The notes: generated by a model from the sequence alone, not told the origin. Shown: positions 1-8,712, numbered from the stretch's first letter. The stretch: 34,236 nt of DNA from Acidimicrobiia bacterium (GCA_021296345.1 JAGWAN010000022.1:50805-85040), one strand, 5' to 3'. Made by a program: numbers and translations.

Positions 1-333
1 GGTACCGTGACCCTTGCCACCATGGCCATTTCCGGCGCTCTGGCCGGGATAGCCGGCGCTGGGGAATTGTTGGGGCTCCATCATCGTGTCCAGCTCGACA
101 TCGCCGAGGGCATCGGTTTCACGGGCATCATCATTGCCTTGGTGGCCCGGCTGCATCCTCTCGGCGTGATCGTGGCCGCCATACTGTTCGGCGCCCTTGT
201 CAACGGGTCCACCGCGATGCAGTACGAGACCGGCATCCCGAAAGCGCTGGTGTTCGTAATCGAGGGGACCACGCTGGCGCTGGTCCTGATCGCGGCGATG
301 GTGTCGAGATACCGGATCCGGAAGGCCGCCTGA
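1..333 (+). CDS. ABC transporter permease, nucleoside/BMP type (C-terminal part)
   Basis: The reading frame is open from the first base, so the start lies upstream of the window; GTG at 7 is merely the first internal start codon. The visible ~110 residues are hydrophobic and end in a basic tail (RYRIRKAA). The stretch SGALAGIAGAGELLGLHHR followed by a GIGFTGIIIALVARLHPLG block matches the C-terminal half of PF02653 permeases of the nucleoside/simple-sugar group (YufP-like partner). It would form half of the membrane channel of an importer fed by a BMP-type binding lipoprotein. It ends 1 nt before the next permease, so the two are co-transcribed. The ATPase and binding protein are presumably upstream of the window. 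Substrate is unknown. Confidence 0.85.
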   Translation, partial: GTVTLATMAISGALAGIAGAGELLGLHHRVQLDIAEGIGFTGIIIALVARLHPLGVIVAAILFGALVNGSTAMQYETGIPKALVFVIEGTTLALVLIAAMVSRYRIRKAA

Positions 334-334
334 C

Positions 335-1246
335 ATGGAAGAACTCTTCACCAGCGCCGTCCTCGTCGGGATCTTCTGGGCCACGTTGCGGATCGCCACC
401 CCCCTCCTCCTCGCTGCCCTGGGGGAGTTGGTGTGCGAGAGCAGCGGGATCCTGAACCTCAGCCTCGAGGGAACCATGACCATGGGCGCCTTTGCCGGCT
501 TCTACGTCGCCAACGAGACCGGCAGCATCCTGGCCGGCTTGGTGGCTGCCGGGCTCGGTGGGGCATTCCTTTCACTCATCATGGCGCTGATGACCGTTAC
601 CGCCAAGGTGAATCAAGTTGTCGCTGGCCTAGCTCTCAACATCCTGGGTCTCGGGCTGGCCTTCTTCTGGTACCGATCCATCTACGAGGCCGAGGGGAGC
701 ATCGACATCCCCACAGTCGAGACGATGGAGGCTCCGTGGGAGTTCTTCCCCATTCCCTGGTTGACAATCCTCGCGTTCGTAATGGTTCCGGTCGTCTGGG
801 TGTTTCTCTACCGGACCAAGTACGGGCTCGAGCTACGGAGTATCGGGCACAATCCCGAGGCCTGTGATATGCGCGGGGTGGGCATCATCTCGCGGCAGTA
901 CATGGCGGTGGTGTTCGGGGGAGTGATGGCCGGGCTGGCCGGATCCTTCCTCTCCCTCGGATCGACCGGCTTGTTCTTCCCCGACATCATCTCCGGGCGG
1001 GGTTGGATCGCGCTGGCGATCGTGATCTTCGGGAACTGGAGGGCCACCTGGGTGCTGGTCGGTTCGCTGCTGTTCGGATTCCTCGAGGCCAGCCAACTCG
1101 CCCTCCAGGCAAGCGATGTCGACCTGCCCTACCAGCTCCTGCTGGCGTTGCCCTTCGTCCTCACCATCGTGGCGCTGGTCTTCAACCGCAGTCGCTCCAA
1201 CGTCCCCCTGTCGCTGACGATCCCCTACCACCGGGGCGAGCGCTAA
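335..1246 (+). CDS. ABC transporter permease, nucleoside/BMP type (YufQ-like)
   Basis: 303 residues, about eight or nine hydrophobic segments. Residues 30-47 (GELVCESSGILNLSLEGT) are the hallmark of the second permease of BMP/nucleoside-type importers in PF02653. The block GVMAGLAGSFLSLG near residue 195 mirrors the SGALAGIAGAGE block of the preceding permease, as expected for heterodimer partners. ATG at 335 follows the upstream stop by one base, with no clear ribosome site of its own, so translation is probably coupled. Length is normal for the family. Importers of this type often sit beside molybdenum hydroxylases acting on purines or other N-heterocycles, and such an operon follows here after 127 nt. 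That functional link is inference. Confidence 0.88.
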   Translation: MEELFTSAVLVGIFWATLRIATPLLLAALGELVCESSGILNLSLEGTMTMGAFAGFYVANETGSILAGLVAAGLGGAFLSLIMALMTVTAKVNQVVAGLALNILGLGLAFFWYRSIYEAEGSIDIPTVETMEAPWEFFPIPWLTILAFVMVPVVWVFLYRTKYGLELRSIGHNPEACDMRGVGIISRQYMAVVFGGVMAGLAGSFLSLGSTGLFFPDIISGRGWIALAIVIFGNWRATWVLVGSLLFGFLEASQLALQASDVDLPYQLLLALPFVLTIVALVFNRSRSNVPLSLTIPYHRGER

Positions 1247-1305
1247 CCGGCTGTGTGTCGCCAAGTTTCTTGTAACCGTTCAAGTCAAGCTACGCGCCAA
1301 CATGT

Positions 1306-1330
1306 TAGATTGGATCAATAATCCGACCTA
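1306..1330. promoter_or_regulatory. Imperfect inverted repeat, candidate operator
   Basis: Arms TAGATTGGAT (1306-1315) and ATCCGACCTA (1321-1330) match as reverse complements at 8 of 10 positions around a 5-nt spacer. It lies in the 127-bp gap before the molybdenum hydroxylase operon, 43 nt upstream of its start codon. The left arm overlaps TAGATT, a passable -10 hexamer, although no good -35 is visible. Size and symmetry fit a dimeric regulator such as a GntR-type repressor. The regulator is not encoded in the window. Confidence 0.4.
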
Positions 1331-1373
1331 GCAGGGTCCTGTTCGTGGTTGAGTCAGGAGGTCGTGCAGACAC

Positions 1374-3800
1374 ATGACGTTAGACAGTCCCATGCGCATC
1401 AACCCGATGATCCGCCATCGGGCTAGCCACATCGGCAGGGCCGTGCCACGCCGGGAGGATCGATCCTCTTTGATGGGCCGCCAGCGCTACATCGCCGACC
1501 TGAAACTACCCGGTATGCTCGAAGTGTCCTTCGTGCGCAGTACCGAGCCCCACGCCCGGATAGTCAGCATCGACACAGGCCCCGCCCTCGCCCTGCCCGG
1601 TGTGCATGCCGTGTTCACGGGCGCCGACCTGGCGGATGTGGAGTTGTTCCCGCAGAAGATCCTCTACATCCAGCCGGTGCACCAGCCCGCCCTCGCCGTG
1701 GACCGGGTTCGCTACGTCGGCTCTCCCTACGCAGCCGTGGTCGCCACCGACCGGTACGTGGCGGAGGACGCAGCGACCCTGGTGGCCACTCACACCGAGT
1801 TCGACCCGCTCCCCACCGTGGCCGACCTGGATCAGGCGCTGGCCGATGACGCCCCCAGGTTGTTCGACGACTGGCCCGACAACTACCTGGTCAACTTCCC
1901 GGCCGACAAGCCCGAGGTGAGGAAGGCCTTCGAAGAGGCCGACCACACGTTCAGCGACACCTACGTGAGCCAGCGCCAGACCGGGCTCCCGCTGGAGTGT
2001 CGGGGCGTCCTCGCAGACGAAGTCGACGGTGAGTTCACCATTTGGACTTCTACCCAGAGTCCCCACATAGTCCGGACCACGATCGCCGAGATGACCGGCA
2101 TTCCCGAGCCGCGCATCAGGGTGATCGTCCCGGCCATGGGGGGCGGATTCGGCACCAAGACCCACATCTATCCCGAGGACGTGGTGATGCCTTGGATAGC
2201 CCGCAAGCTGGGGCGCCCGGTCCGCTGGCTCGAGGACCGCTTCGAGAACCTTGTCTCCGCGGTGCATGCCAGGGACCAGCGCCACGATGTGGACGTGGCC
2301 TACGACGATGACGGGACCATCCGTGCCATCCGATGCAAGGCCTACTGCGACGTGGGCTCGGGGGAGATCTTCATGCCTGGCACTGCCACGGTGTTCGTCA
2401 CAGGGGGAGTCTTGACGGGTGGCTATGACTTCCGGAATATGGAGGTGCACCACTTCTGCGTGGTCACCAACAAGACTCCGAGCGGTGCCTATCGGGGATT
2501 CGGTACACCCGAGGGCATGTTCGTCATGGAGAGGATCATCGACCGGGTGGCCCACCTCACCGGGACCGACCGGGTCGAGATCCGTCGCCGAATGATCCTC
2601 CAGGAAGAGCAGATGCCCTACATAATGCACGGCGGCGGGAGGGTGGACTCCGGATCGCACGCCAAAGGTTTCGAGCGGGCTGTGGAGATGATCGGCGAGT
2701 CGCTCGAGCGGGTGCGGGCCCGGTATGCCGACGATCCTGACGTGCGGGTGGGGGTCGGCTACACCAACTATGTGGAGCCCACCACACCAACCTACCACCT
2801 CACCACGGGGCACTGGGCCGGATACGACTCGGCCACCCTGAGGGTCGATCCTGACGGCGCGGTCAGGGTGGGTCTAGGCACTACGGCCCTGGGGCAGGGC
2901 ACCGAGACAACCGCCGCCCAGCTCGCCGCCGACGCTCTGGGCGTGGATCCGGACGACGTGACGGTCGTTATGGGGGACACCGACCGTGCGCCATACGGGC
3001 TGGGGGCGTGGGGAAGTCGCTCGGCGATCGTGATGAGCGGATCGATCCTGATGGCCGCCGATCGGGTGATGACCAAGGCTCAGGAGATTGCAGCCCACAT
3101 GTTGGAGGCAGCAGCCGATGACATAGTGCTGACCGACGGTCGATTCCATGTAGCGGGTAGTGACACACCGACGGTGACATGGTCCCAAGTTGCGACAGCC
3201 GCCTGGGTTCGCACCGTCGATCTGCCCCAGGGGTTGGAGCCCGGATTGGAGATGTCGGGTTACTTCGAGCCGCCCGAACTCGAGCACCTTCCCGGGATGG
3301 ACGGCAAGGTTAACGCGGCGGCCAGTTGGTCGAACGGTGCCCACGCAGGCGTGGTCAGCGTGCGGGTCAGCACCGGGGAGATCAAGATAGAGGACTACGT
3401 GGTGGTCCACGACTGCGGCACGATGATCAACCCGATGATCATCGACGGTCAAGTCCACGGGGGGGTGGCGCAGGGGATCGCCGGCGCGATGTTCGAGCAC
3501 TTCCAGTACGACCCCGAGACGGCCCGGCCTCTCTTCGCCTCATTCATGGAGTACCTGTACCCCACCTGTTCCGACGTACCGATGATGACGGTCGAGCACT
3601 TCGAGACACCCTCCCCCGATCAGCCTCTCGGCGTCAAGGGCTGCGGGGAAGGGGGAACGATCGGTCCGGCTGCTGTGGTCGCCGGCGCTGTGGACGACGC
3701 CCTCTCCGACCTCGGGGTGGAGATCAAGGCCACCCCGGTCACTCCCTCGGCGATACGTAAGGCCATAAGGGAGGCAGCCGACGGAGGGGGTGAACGATGA
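1374..3800 (+). CDS. Xanthine dehydrogenase-family molybdopterin-binding large subunit
   Basis: 808 residues, the usual size of a CoxL/XdhB-like catalytic subunit of a heterotrimeric molybdenum hydroxylase. Visible motifs: MGGGFGTK at 255-262, AYRGFGT at 372-378, GQGTETT at 507-513, and KGCGEGGT around Glu759, the position of the catalytic base in this family. True CO dehydrogenase carries AYxCSFR at the 372 position, so CO oxidation is unlikely; hydroxylation of an aldehyde or N-heterocycle is more plausible. An AGGAGG site at 1356-1361 lies 12 nt before ATG 1374; an in-frame ATG at 1392 is an alternative. Its stop overlaps the next start (ATGA). The subunit order large-FAD-FeS differs from the classical coxMSL order. 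Confidence 0.93.
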   Translation: MTLDSPMRINPMIRHRASHIGRAVPRREDRSSLMGRQRYIADLKLPGMLEVSFVRSTEPHARIVSIDTGPALALPGVHAVFTGADLADVELFPQKILYIQPVHQPALAVDRVRYVGSPYAAVVATDRYVAEDAATLVATHTEFDPLPTVADLDQALADDAPRLFDDWPDNYLVNFPADKPEVRKAFEEADHTFSDTYVSQRQTGLPLECRGVLADEVDGEFTIWTSTQSPHIVRTTIAEMTGIPEPRIRVIVPAMGGGFGTKTHIYPEDVVMPWIARKLGRPVRWLEDRFENLVSAVHARDQRHDVDVAYDDDGTIRAIRCKAYCDVGSGEIFMPGTATVFVTGGVLTGGYDFRNMEVHHFCVVTNKTPSGAYRGFGTPEGMFVMERIIDRVAHLTGTDRVEIRRRMILQEEQMPYIMHGGGRVDSGSHAKGFERAVEMIGESLERVRARYADDPDVRVGVGYTNYVEPTTPTYHLTTGHWAGYDSATLRVDPDGAVRVGLGTTALGQGTETTAAQLAADALGVDPDDVTVVMGDTDRAPYGLGAWGSRSAIVMSGSILMAADRVMTKAQEIAAHMLEAAADDIVLTDGRFHVAGSDTPTVTWSQVATAAWVRTVDLPQGLEPGLEMSGYFEPPELEHLPGMDGKVNAAASWSNGAHAGVVSVRVSTGEIKIEDYVVVHDCGTMINPMIIDGQVHGGVAQGIAGAMFEHFQYDPETARPLFASFMEYLYPTCSDVPMMTVEHFETPSPDQPLGVKGCGEGGTIGPAAVVAGAVDDALSDLGVEIKATPVTPSAIRKAIREAADGGGER

Positions 3801-4672
3801 AGCCCGCCGCGTTCGACTACTACCGTCCCGGCACTGTAGAGGATGCCTTAGCCGCCCTCGGTACCTCGGAAACGGCCAAGGTCCTGGCGGGAGGGCAGAG
3901 CCTGATTCCAGCCATGAACTTCCGTCTCTCCCAGCCCGACCTCCTGGTGGACATCGGCGGTGTTGGCGGTCTTGACCGGCTGGAGGTCGGACCCTCCGGC
4001 GTCACGATCGGCGCCTCGGTGACCCAGAGCCGGGTGATGGCGTCCGATGAGGTGGCGATTGCGGTTCCCGGGCTCCGGCGGGCCTTGCGTCATGTCGCCC
4101 ACCTCCAGATCAGGAACCGGGGAACGGTATGCGGCAGCCTCGCCCATGCCGACCCGGCCGCCGAGTTGCCCGCGCTGGCGGTCGCCTGCGGCGCGACCCT
4201 GTTCCTCCAGGGAACGGCGGGAAGGAGGACAGTGGATGCGGGCGACTTCTTCCTGGGCCCGTTCTGGACGGACCTCGCCGAGGGAGAGATCATCACCGGG
4301 GTGCATTTTCCGAGCGAGGCGGCGGACACCGTTACGGTGCTGGATGAGTTGGCTTGGCGGTCGGGTGACTTCGCCATCACCGGGCTGGCGGCTGCCCTGA
4401 CCACCCGAGACGGGACGGTGAGTGGCGCCCGGCTGGTCAGTTTCGGGGTCGGCGGAGCGCCACGGCGGATGGCCGGCGCCGAGCAGGCTGTGCTCGGCTT
4501 CGCTCTGGGGGATGATAGCTCGGCCCTGTATGGAGCCGCCTACGAGGACGGCTTCGATGCAGTGGATGATATTCACGCTTCGGCGGAGTACCGGCGGGAA
4601 GCGCTGGGCGCCCTGGCGGTAAGGAGCGTCCGGGCGGTGCTGGCATCCAACGGCAACGGGACGGGGGTGTGA
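3797..4672 (+). CDS. FAD-binding medium subunit of molybdenum hydroxylase (CoxM/XdhB-type)
   Basis: 291 residues, normal for the family. The two FAD-contact loops are present: AGGQSLIP at residues 31-38, and RNRGTVCGS at 106-114 (more commonly TIGGS; here Cys112 replaces a Gly). The C-terminal third matches the CO dehydrogenase flavoprotein C-terminal domain (VSFGVGGAPRRM). It passes electrons from the 2Fe-2S subunit through FAD to the final acceptor. It starts inside the stop of the large subunit (ATGA at 3797-3800) and ends overlapping the next gene, so all three subunits are translationally coupled. Confidence 0.92.
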   Translation: MKPAAFDYYRPGTVEDALAALGTSETAKVLAGGQSLIPAMNFRLSQPDLLVDIGGVGGLDRLEVGPSGVTIGASVTQSRVMASDEVAIAVPGLRRALRHVAHLQIRNRGTVCGSLAHADPAAELPALAVACGATLFLQGTAGRRTVDAGDFFLGPFWTDLAEGEIITGVHFPSEAADTVTVLDELAWRSGDFAITGLAAALTTRDGTVSGARLVSFGVGGAPRRMAGAEQAVLGFALGDDSSALYGAAYEDGFDAVDDIHASAEYRREALGALAVRSVRAVLASNGNGTGV

Positions 4673-5160
4673 TGATGGACACCAATCCGGGCTTGCGGGA
4701 AGTCGACGTATCGGTCTCGATCAACGGGACGCAGGTGAGCCACAGGGTTCCTGCCCGCTTGCTGCTCTCCGACTTCATCCGTGATGTCGTGGGCCTGACC
4801 GGTACCCATGTGGGGTGCGAGCACGGTTATTGCGGGGCCTGCACCGTGATCGTTGACGGCGATGCCATCCGCTCCTGCTCGACCCTGGCTGCCCAGATCG
4901 ACGGGAGTGCCATAAGAACCGTCGAGGACCTTGCCACCGATGGCGAGCTCACCCCTATGCAGCAGGCTTTCCACGAGAACCACGCAATGCAATGCGGTTT
5001 CTGCACGGCAGGGTTCCTGATGACCCTCGAGAGCGTCGATCCTGATGGCTACCAGGAGAAAGAGCAGGTGATCGATTTGCTGTCGGGAAACCTGTGCCGC
5101 TGTACCGGATACCACAACATCTTCAATGCGGTTTGCTCGACGTGGGGAGTGGACTCGTGA
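4672..5160 (+). CDS. 2Fe-2S small subunit of molybdenum hydroxylase (CoxS-type)
   Basis: 162 residues from ATG 4672, which shares its A with the preceding stop TGA; GTG at 4669 and ATG at 4675 are in-frame alternatives. The N-terminal plant-type cluster uses Cys49, Cys54, Cys57 and Cys69 (CEHGYCGAC plus a later Cys). The C-terminal cluster uses Cys108, Cys111, Cys142 and Cys144 (QCGFC and CRCTGY). All eight ligands of a two-cluster CoxS/XdhC-type subunit are present, so the electron path from molybdenum to FAD looks intact. With the two genes upstream it completes a soluble cytoplasmic heterotrimer. Confidence 0.95.
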   Translation: MMDTNPGLREVDVSVSINGTQVSHRVPARLLLSDFIRDVVGLTGTHVGCEHGYCGACTVIVDGDAIRSCSTLAAQIDGSAIRTVEDLATDGELTPMQQAFHENHAMQCGFCTAGFLMTLESVDPDGYQEKEQVIDLLSGNLCRCTGYHNIFNAVCSTWGVDS

Positions 5161-5188
5161 TCCGAACTTGGCGCGCGGAGAACCGGCG

Positions 5189-6241
5189 ATGACCAGCCGG
5201 CACGCCACAAGTGACTACCTCGACGTCGCCGCCGAGAACCGGCTCTACGAGGAGATGCGGGACAACTTCTGGTTCCCGGTCGCCTACTCCGATGACCTGA
5301 AAGACGAGCCCCAGGCATTCACCCTCTTCGAGGAGCAGTTAGTGGTCGTCCGCTTGGACGGCGCCCCCCGGGTGTTCGAGGACCTGTGCCGTCACCGGGG
5401 AGCGGCCCTTTCCCTGGGCAAGGTGATCGACGGTTGCGAGTTGCGCTGCGGTTATCACGGCTGGACCTACGATGCCGAGGGTCGGGTCACCCGGGTGCCG
5501 GCGCGTGAGGAGCTCTCTCCCGCCTTCCGGAACGTCCGGGTGCCGTCGTTCCCGCCGGTCGAGGTGTCGGGCCTGATCTACTCCACGCTCGGCGATCCCA
5601 AGTTCCCACCGCCGGCCATTCCCGAGATCGACGACCCGAGCTACCGGTTCCTGCATCTCGGCATCTACGAGTGGAACTGCTCTCTGCCCCGCCGTCTCGA
5701 GAACTACTTCGACTTCTCCCATTTCGCTTGGGTTCACGACGGCATCCTAGGGGACAGCAGCCAGCCCCGGATCGAGGACTACGACGTGGACAAGGTCGGG
5801 GGAGAGCTCCGGTTCCTCGCCGGTCCCTTCGTAGAGTTCACCGACAATGTCAAGAACAACCCGGAGTCAGGCATGGCGGAGACCTACGAGGCCTGGAAGC
5901 GCTACCAGGTGTTCTTGCCCAACGCCATGAAGCTGAACAGCACCGCCGGACCGGTGGAGGATTACGTGCTCTGGGTGGCGGTGGCACCCGTCCACCGGAA
6001 GCGAACCCGCTGCTTCACCTACGTGGGCCGCAACTATCCGGGCGCGGACGAGGACTTCCGGGCCTTCGCACAAATGGTCACCGACCAGGATCGCCCCATC
6101 GTGGAGTCGCAGCGCCCCGAGGAGCTCCCCGCCGACCTGGCCGCCGAGATGCACGTGAGGGGGGCCGACCTCGGGACGCTGGAATACCGCAAGTGGCTCC
6201 TGGACATAGCCAACGGCAAGGTCGAGTTGGCAAGCCGCTGA
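5189..6241 (+). CDS. Rieske 2Fe-2S oxygenase, vanillate O-demethylase-like (first copy)
   Basis: 350 residues from ATG 5189, chosen because GGAG (5177-5180) precedes it by 8 nt; the frame is open further back but would overlap the 2Fe-2S gene. Rieske ligands are Cys67, His69, Cys87 and His90 (CxH, 17 residues, CxxH). The mononuclear iron site is Asn172, Asp175, His178, His183 in NYFDFSHFAWVH. It should use dioxygen and electrons from a reductase to hydroxylate or demethylate a small substrate. No reductase or ferredoxin is adjacent; the set at 16756-19304 is the closest candidate. It is clearly paralogous to the oxygenase at 17017. Its position just after the molybdenum hydroxylase suggests consecutive steps of one pathway (inference). 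Confidence 0.92.
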   Translation: MTSRHATSDYLDVAAENRLYEEMRDNFWFPVAYSDDLKDEPQAFTLFEEQLVVVRLDGAPRVFEDLCRHRGAALSLGKVIDGCELRCGYHGWTYDAEGRVTRVPAREELSPAFRNVRVPSFPPVEVSGLIYSTLGDPKFPPPAIPEIDDPSYRFLHLGIYEWNCSLPRRLENYFDFSHFAWVHDGILGDSSQPRIEDYDVDKVGGELRFLAGPFVEFTDNVKNNPESGMAETYEAWKRYQVFLPNAMKLNSTAGPVEDYVLWVAVAPVHRKRTRCFTYVGRNYPGADEDFRAFAQMVTDQDRPIVESQRPEELPADLAAEMHVRGADLGTLEYRKWLLDIANGKVELASR

Positions 6242-6555
6242 GATCGGGATGGCGAGGGTTTCTTTCGTGACCCCAGCGCTACAGTCGGCGTATTCGCAGG
6301 TGGGGCTGACTGCTGAGTTCGAGATGTTTTGTCCTCCTAAGCCCCGCCGTGCCTGCAAGAAGGTGACGGGGATGGGACCCGCGTGTGACTCGGCGAGAGT
6401 TAGCGCTAGGTGGTGGACGGGCAGGATGCCGGTACCGGGGGCTATGGCGAGCCGACGGAATCCAATACACGCTTCAGGCACCAGGGTCCGCTGACCTTCT
6501 CGGAACCGCGGTCGAGCGGTTCACCGTTCGCTGATCAAGGTTCACGAGGTACCTG

Positions 6556-6585
6556 TTGACACGGCGCGAAACCCCTATGTATGGT
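6556..6585 (+). promoter_or_regulatory. Candidate sigma70-type promoter
   Basis: TTGACA at 6556-6561 is a perfect -35 hexamer. TATGGT at 6580-6585 is a 4-of-6 match to the -10 consensus with an 18-bp spacer. Transcription would begin near 6592, giving a leader of about 375 nt before the binding-protein gene at 6967. It is the best two-box promoter in the window. Confidence 0.5.
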
Positions 6586-6929
6586 TCAGAAAAGCGCTTG
6601 GAGATTGATGTGCGTCGCACAGTAACGATTGGCATCGGCGACAACTTCGCCGATCTGCCAGCGTACCTGCCTGCCAAGCCCTTACCGTTTCGAAGAGTTC
6701 CGCCTTTCTCCGCGATCCCAGGCAGGGATGTCTGGGTTCTTCAAGATGGCACGTGTCGCGTAGTAATAGGTAACTCAGCGTTCTATCGCCGGAGGGCCGC
6801 TGCTGGTCTGCACACGAATGCTCCGTCAGCACCTTCCCAACGCGGTGGCGGATTCTCTGCACCCCTCCGGTCGGCGGCCCGCGAGAGGAGTCCGACCGTA
6901 AACGTGAAGACTACCCTCAGGCACACAAA

Positions 6930-6950
6930 CGTCAGGCGGAGAGTCTGACG
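6930..6950 (+). promoter_or_regulatory. Small stem-loop just before a ribosome site
   Basis: CGTCAG (6930-6935) and CTGACG (6945-6950) are perfect 6-bp complementary arms around a 9-nt loop. They end 3 nt before the GGAGGAGA ribosome site (6954-6961) of the binding-protein gene. The hairpin could tune translation initiation or mark a protein-binding site. Arms this short can occur by chance. Confidence 0.3.
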
Positions 6951-6966
6951 CCGGGAGGAGAGAAGC

Positions 6967-8712
6967 ATGGGGAGACAAAGGCGAACTAGGTTGGTGATGG
7001 GTCTGGCGGTGACGCTCGGCCTTGTGTTCAGTGCGTGCGGCGCCGAGACCGATACCGCCGACGCTCCGGCGACGACGAGCGCCGCGCCGGAAACGACGAG
7101 CGCCGCGCCCGAGACAACGACTGCCGCGCCGGAAACGACGAGCGCCGCGGAGCCGGCAGCCACCACCGAGGCGGCTATGGAGGAAGAAGTCCAGACGTTG
7201 CGAATCGCAGTCTCTGGCGACCTTCCTTCGATCGACCCGATCTTCGGGCAAAACACGCTCACCAACATGACATTGAAGAACATCTACGCCCAGTTCCTGT
7301 TCTATGAGCCTCCCGCCGGAGACGTGGGCGATTTCGCCAAGGCCAACATCTCGAAACGGATCGGGCGGGCAGTCGAGCGAATGGAGTACTCGGACGGCGG
7401 TCGAGTGGTGACCATGCACATCCGGCAAGGAGTCACCTTCCCGACAACCGGTAACCCGATGACGGCCGACGACTTCCTGTGGTTCTACGAGCGAGCGTTC
7501 TGTGCCAAGGCGAGCACCATGTTCAACTCGAACTCGTACGGCGTGCTCTCGACCGACCAGGTTGAGAAGATCGACGACTACACGATCCGGGTCACGCTCG
7601 AGCAGCCGTCGCCCATCATCGAGAACCAGCTCCGCGCTCAGGTCGCAGTGCTACTCGACTCAGAGGCGATCAAGCCGCACATTACCGAGGACGATCCCTG
7701 CGGCAACGAATGGATCGCTCAGAACTACGCGGGCAACGGCGTCTACCGGCTCGTCGAATGGGATCGCGGGCAGCGGATCGTATTCGAGGCCAACCCGGCA
7801 TGGGCTTGGGACGAGCCCTACTTCGACCGGGTCGAACTCCTGGTGATTCCAGACGCGAGCAACCGGATCCTGTTGCTCGAAACCGGCGAGGTCGACATGG
7901 CGATGGACCTCGACGAGCGCCAACTGGCACGCCTCGATGAGTCAGGCAGCGCCAACGTCCTCAAGATTCCGGGTCGGCGGACCTTGCGGCTCCTGTTGAA
8001 CAACACGGTTCCACCGTTCGACATCCGGGAGGTGAGGCAGGCGCTCAACTTCGCGGTTCCGCACGAGACGATCATCAACGACATCCTCCAGGGCACAGGG
8101 GTGCATCTGGCTAGCCCGGTGTCGCCGAACTCGACCTACTACCAGGACTTCAACTTCGGCGACCTCCAGAAGTACTCACACGATCTCGACCAAGCGAAGG
8201 CACTACTTGCAGAGGCGGGCCTTGCCGACGGGTTCGAGTTCACCCTGATGATCCCGCAAGGAAACACGCTGGTCGATGAGATCGCCACGTTCCTCCGGTC
8301 CGAGTACCAGAAGATCGGTGTAACCATGAACATCGAACGGGCGACAGGAGCAGTGCTTGCCGAAGCCATGGGTCAGGGGACCGGGGACGCCTACTTGCGT
8401 GGTTGGTTCACCGACTTCGTGGATGAGCCTTTCTTCCACTTCAACCTCTGGTGGAGGACCAAGTCGGTGATCAACTGGACGCAATACACCGACCCTCGCA
8501 TGGATGAGCTCGTCGCTCTGCTCAAAGCCGAGACCGACAAGGACGCCCAGAGGGCTCTGGCTCGAGAGGCGATCGAGATCATCATCAACGATGCTCCGGA
8601 GGTGTGGATCGCCGGCGGCGCAACCCAAGTCGCTCTGGCCCACGGTCTCCGAGGCTACGTGCACGAGCCGGACGAGTTGCCGATATGGGGAAGCCTGTAC
8701 AGGGACGAATAG
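6967..8712 (+). CDS. ABC transporter substrate-binding lipoprotein, peptide type (SBP family 5)
   Basis: 581 residues. The N-terminus is a lipoprotein signal: basic start, hydrophobic core, then FSAC with Cys24 as the lipidation site. A low-complexity linker of about 40 residues rich in Ala, Pro, Glu and Thr follows, typical of tethered actinobacterial binding proteins. The mature domain has SBP_bac_5 features (TLRIAVSGDLPSIDP near the start, MTADDFLWFYERAF, then an extended lobe with ETGEVDMAM and DIREVRQALNFAVPHE). It sits outside the membrane and hands substrate to the permeases encoded next. A strong GGAGGAGA site precedes ATG 6967. Family members bind peptides, but also nickel, sugars or other small organics; the substrate cannot be read here. 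Confidence 0.92.
   Translation: MGRQRRTRLVMGLAVTLGLVFSACGAETDTADAPATTSAAPETTSAAPETTTAAPETTSAAEPAATTEAAMEEEVQTLRIAVSGDLPSIDPIFGQNTLTNMTLKNIYAQFLFYEPPAGDVGDFAKANISKRIGRAVERMEYSDGGRVVTMHIRQGVTFPTTGNPMTADDFLWFYERAFCAKASTMFNSNSYGVLSTDQVEKIDDYTIRVTLEQPSPIIENQLRAQVAVLLDSEAIKPHITEDDPCGNEWIAQNYAGNGVYRLVEWDRGQRIVFEANPAWAWDEPYFDRVELLVIPDASNRILLLETGEVDMAMDLDERQLARLDESGSANVLKIPGRRTLRLLLNNTVPPFDIREVRQALNFAVPHETIINDILQGTGVHLASPVSPNSTYYQDFNFGDLQKYSHDLDQAKALLAEAGLADGFEFTLMIPQGNTLVDEIATFLRSEYQKIGVTMNIERATGAVLAEAMGQGTGDAYLRGWFTDFVDEPFFHFNLWWRTKSVINWTQYTDPRMDELVALLKAETDKDAQRALAREAIEIIINDAPEVWIAGGATQVALAHGLRGYVHEPDELPIWGSLYRDE
7072..7155 (+). repeat. Four 21-bp coding repeats in lipoprotein linker
   Basis: Four tandem 21-bp units encode the heptad TTSAAPE, with the third reading TTTAAPE and the fourth TTSAAEP. 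They form the flexible spacer between the lipidated Cys24 and the folded binding domain. Units of this kind can change in number by slippage. Confidence 0.8.

Larger units (their letters stand above)
6242..6966. other. Gene-free stretch of 725 bp upstream of peptide importer
   Basis: Several short open frames occur on both strands, but none has a ribosome site, recognisable domain or convincing composition. The part after about 6585 looks like a long untranslated leader behind the promoter at 6556. The part 6242-6540 contains nothing I recognise; it could be decayed coding sequence. Regulation of the importer may act through this leader. Confidence 0.5.

Noticed and set aside
1506-2813. Long open frame on the minus strand (435 codons)
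   Set aside because: It is antisense to the molybdenum hydroxylase large subunit, which has all family motifs. The composition (many His, Gly, Val) is that of a high-GC shadow frame.
6556-6948. Possible 130-residue protein before the peptide importer
   Set aside because: The start overlaps the TTGACA promoter box, there is no ribosome site, and the sequence has no recognisable domain.
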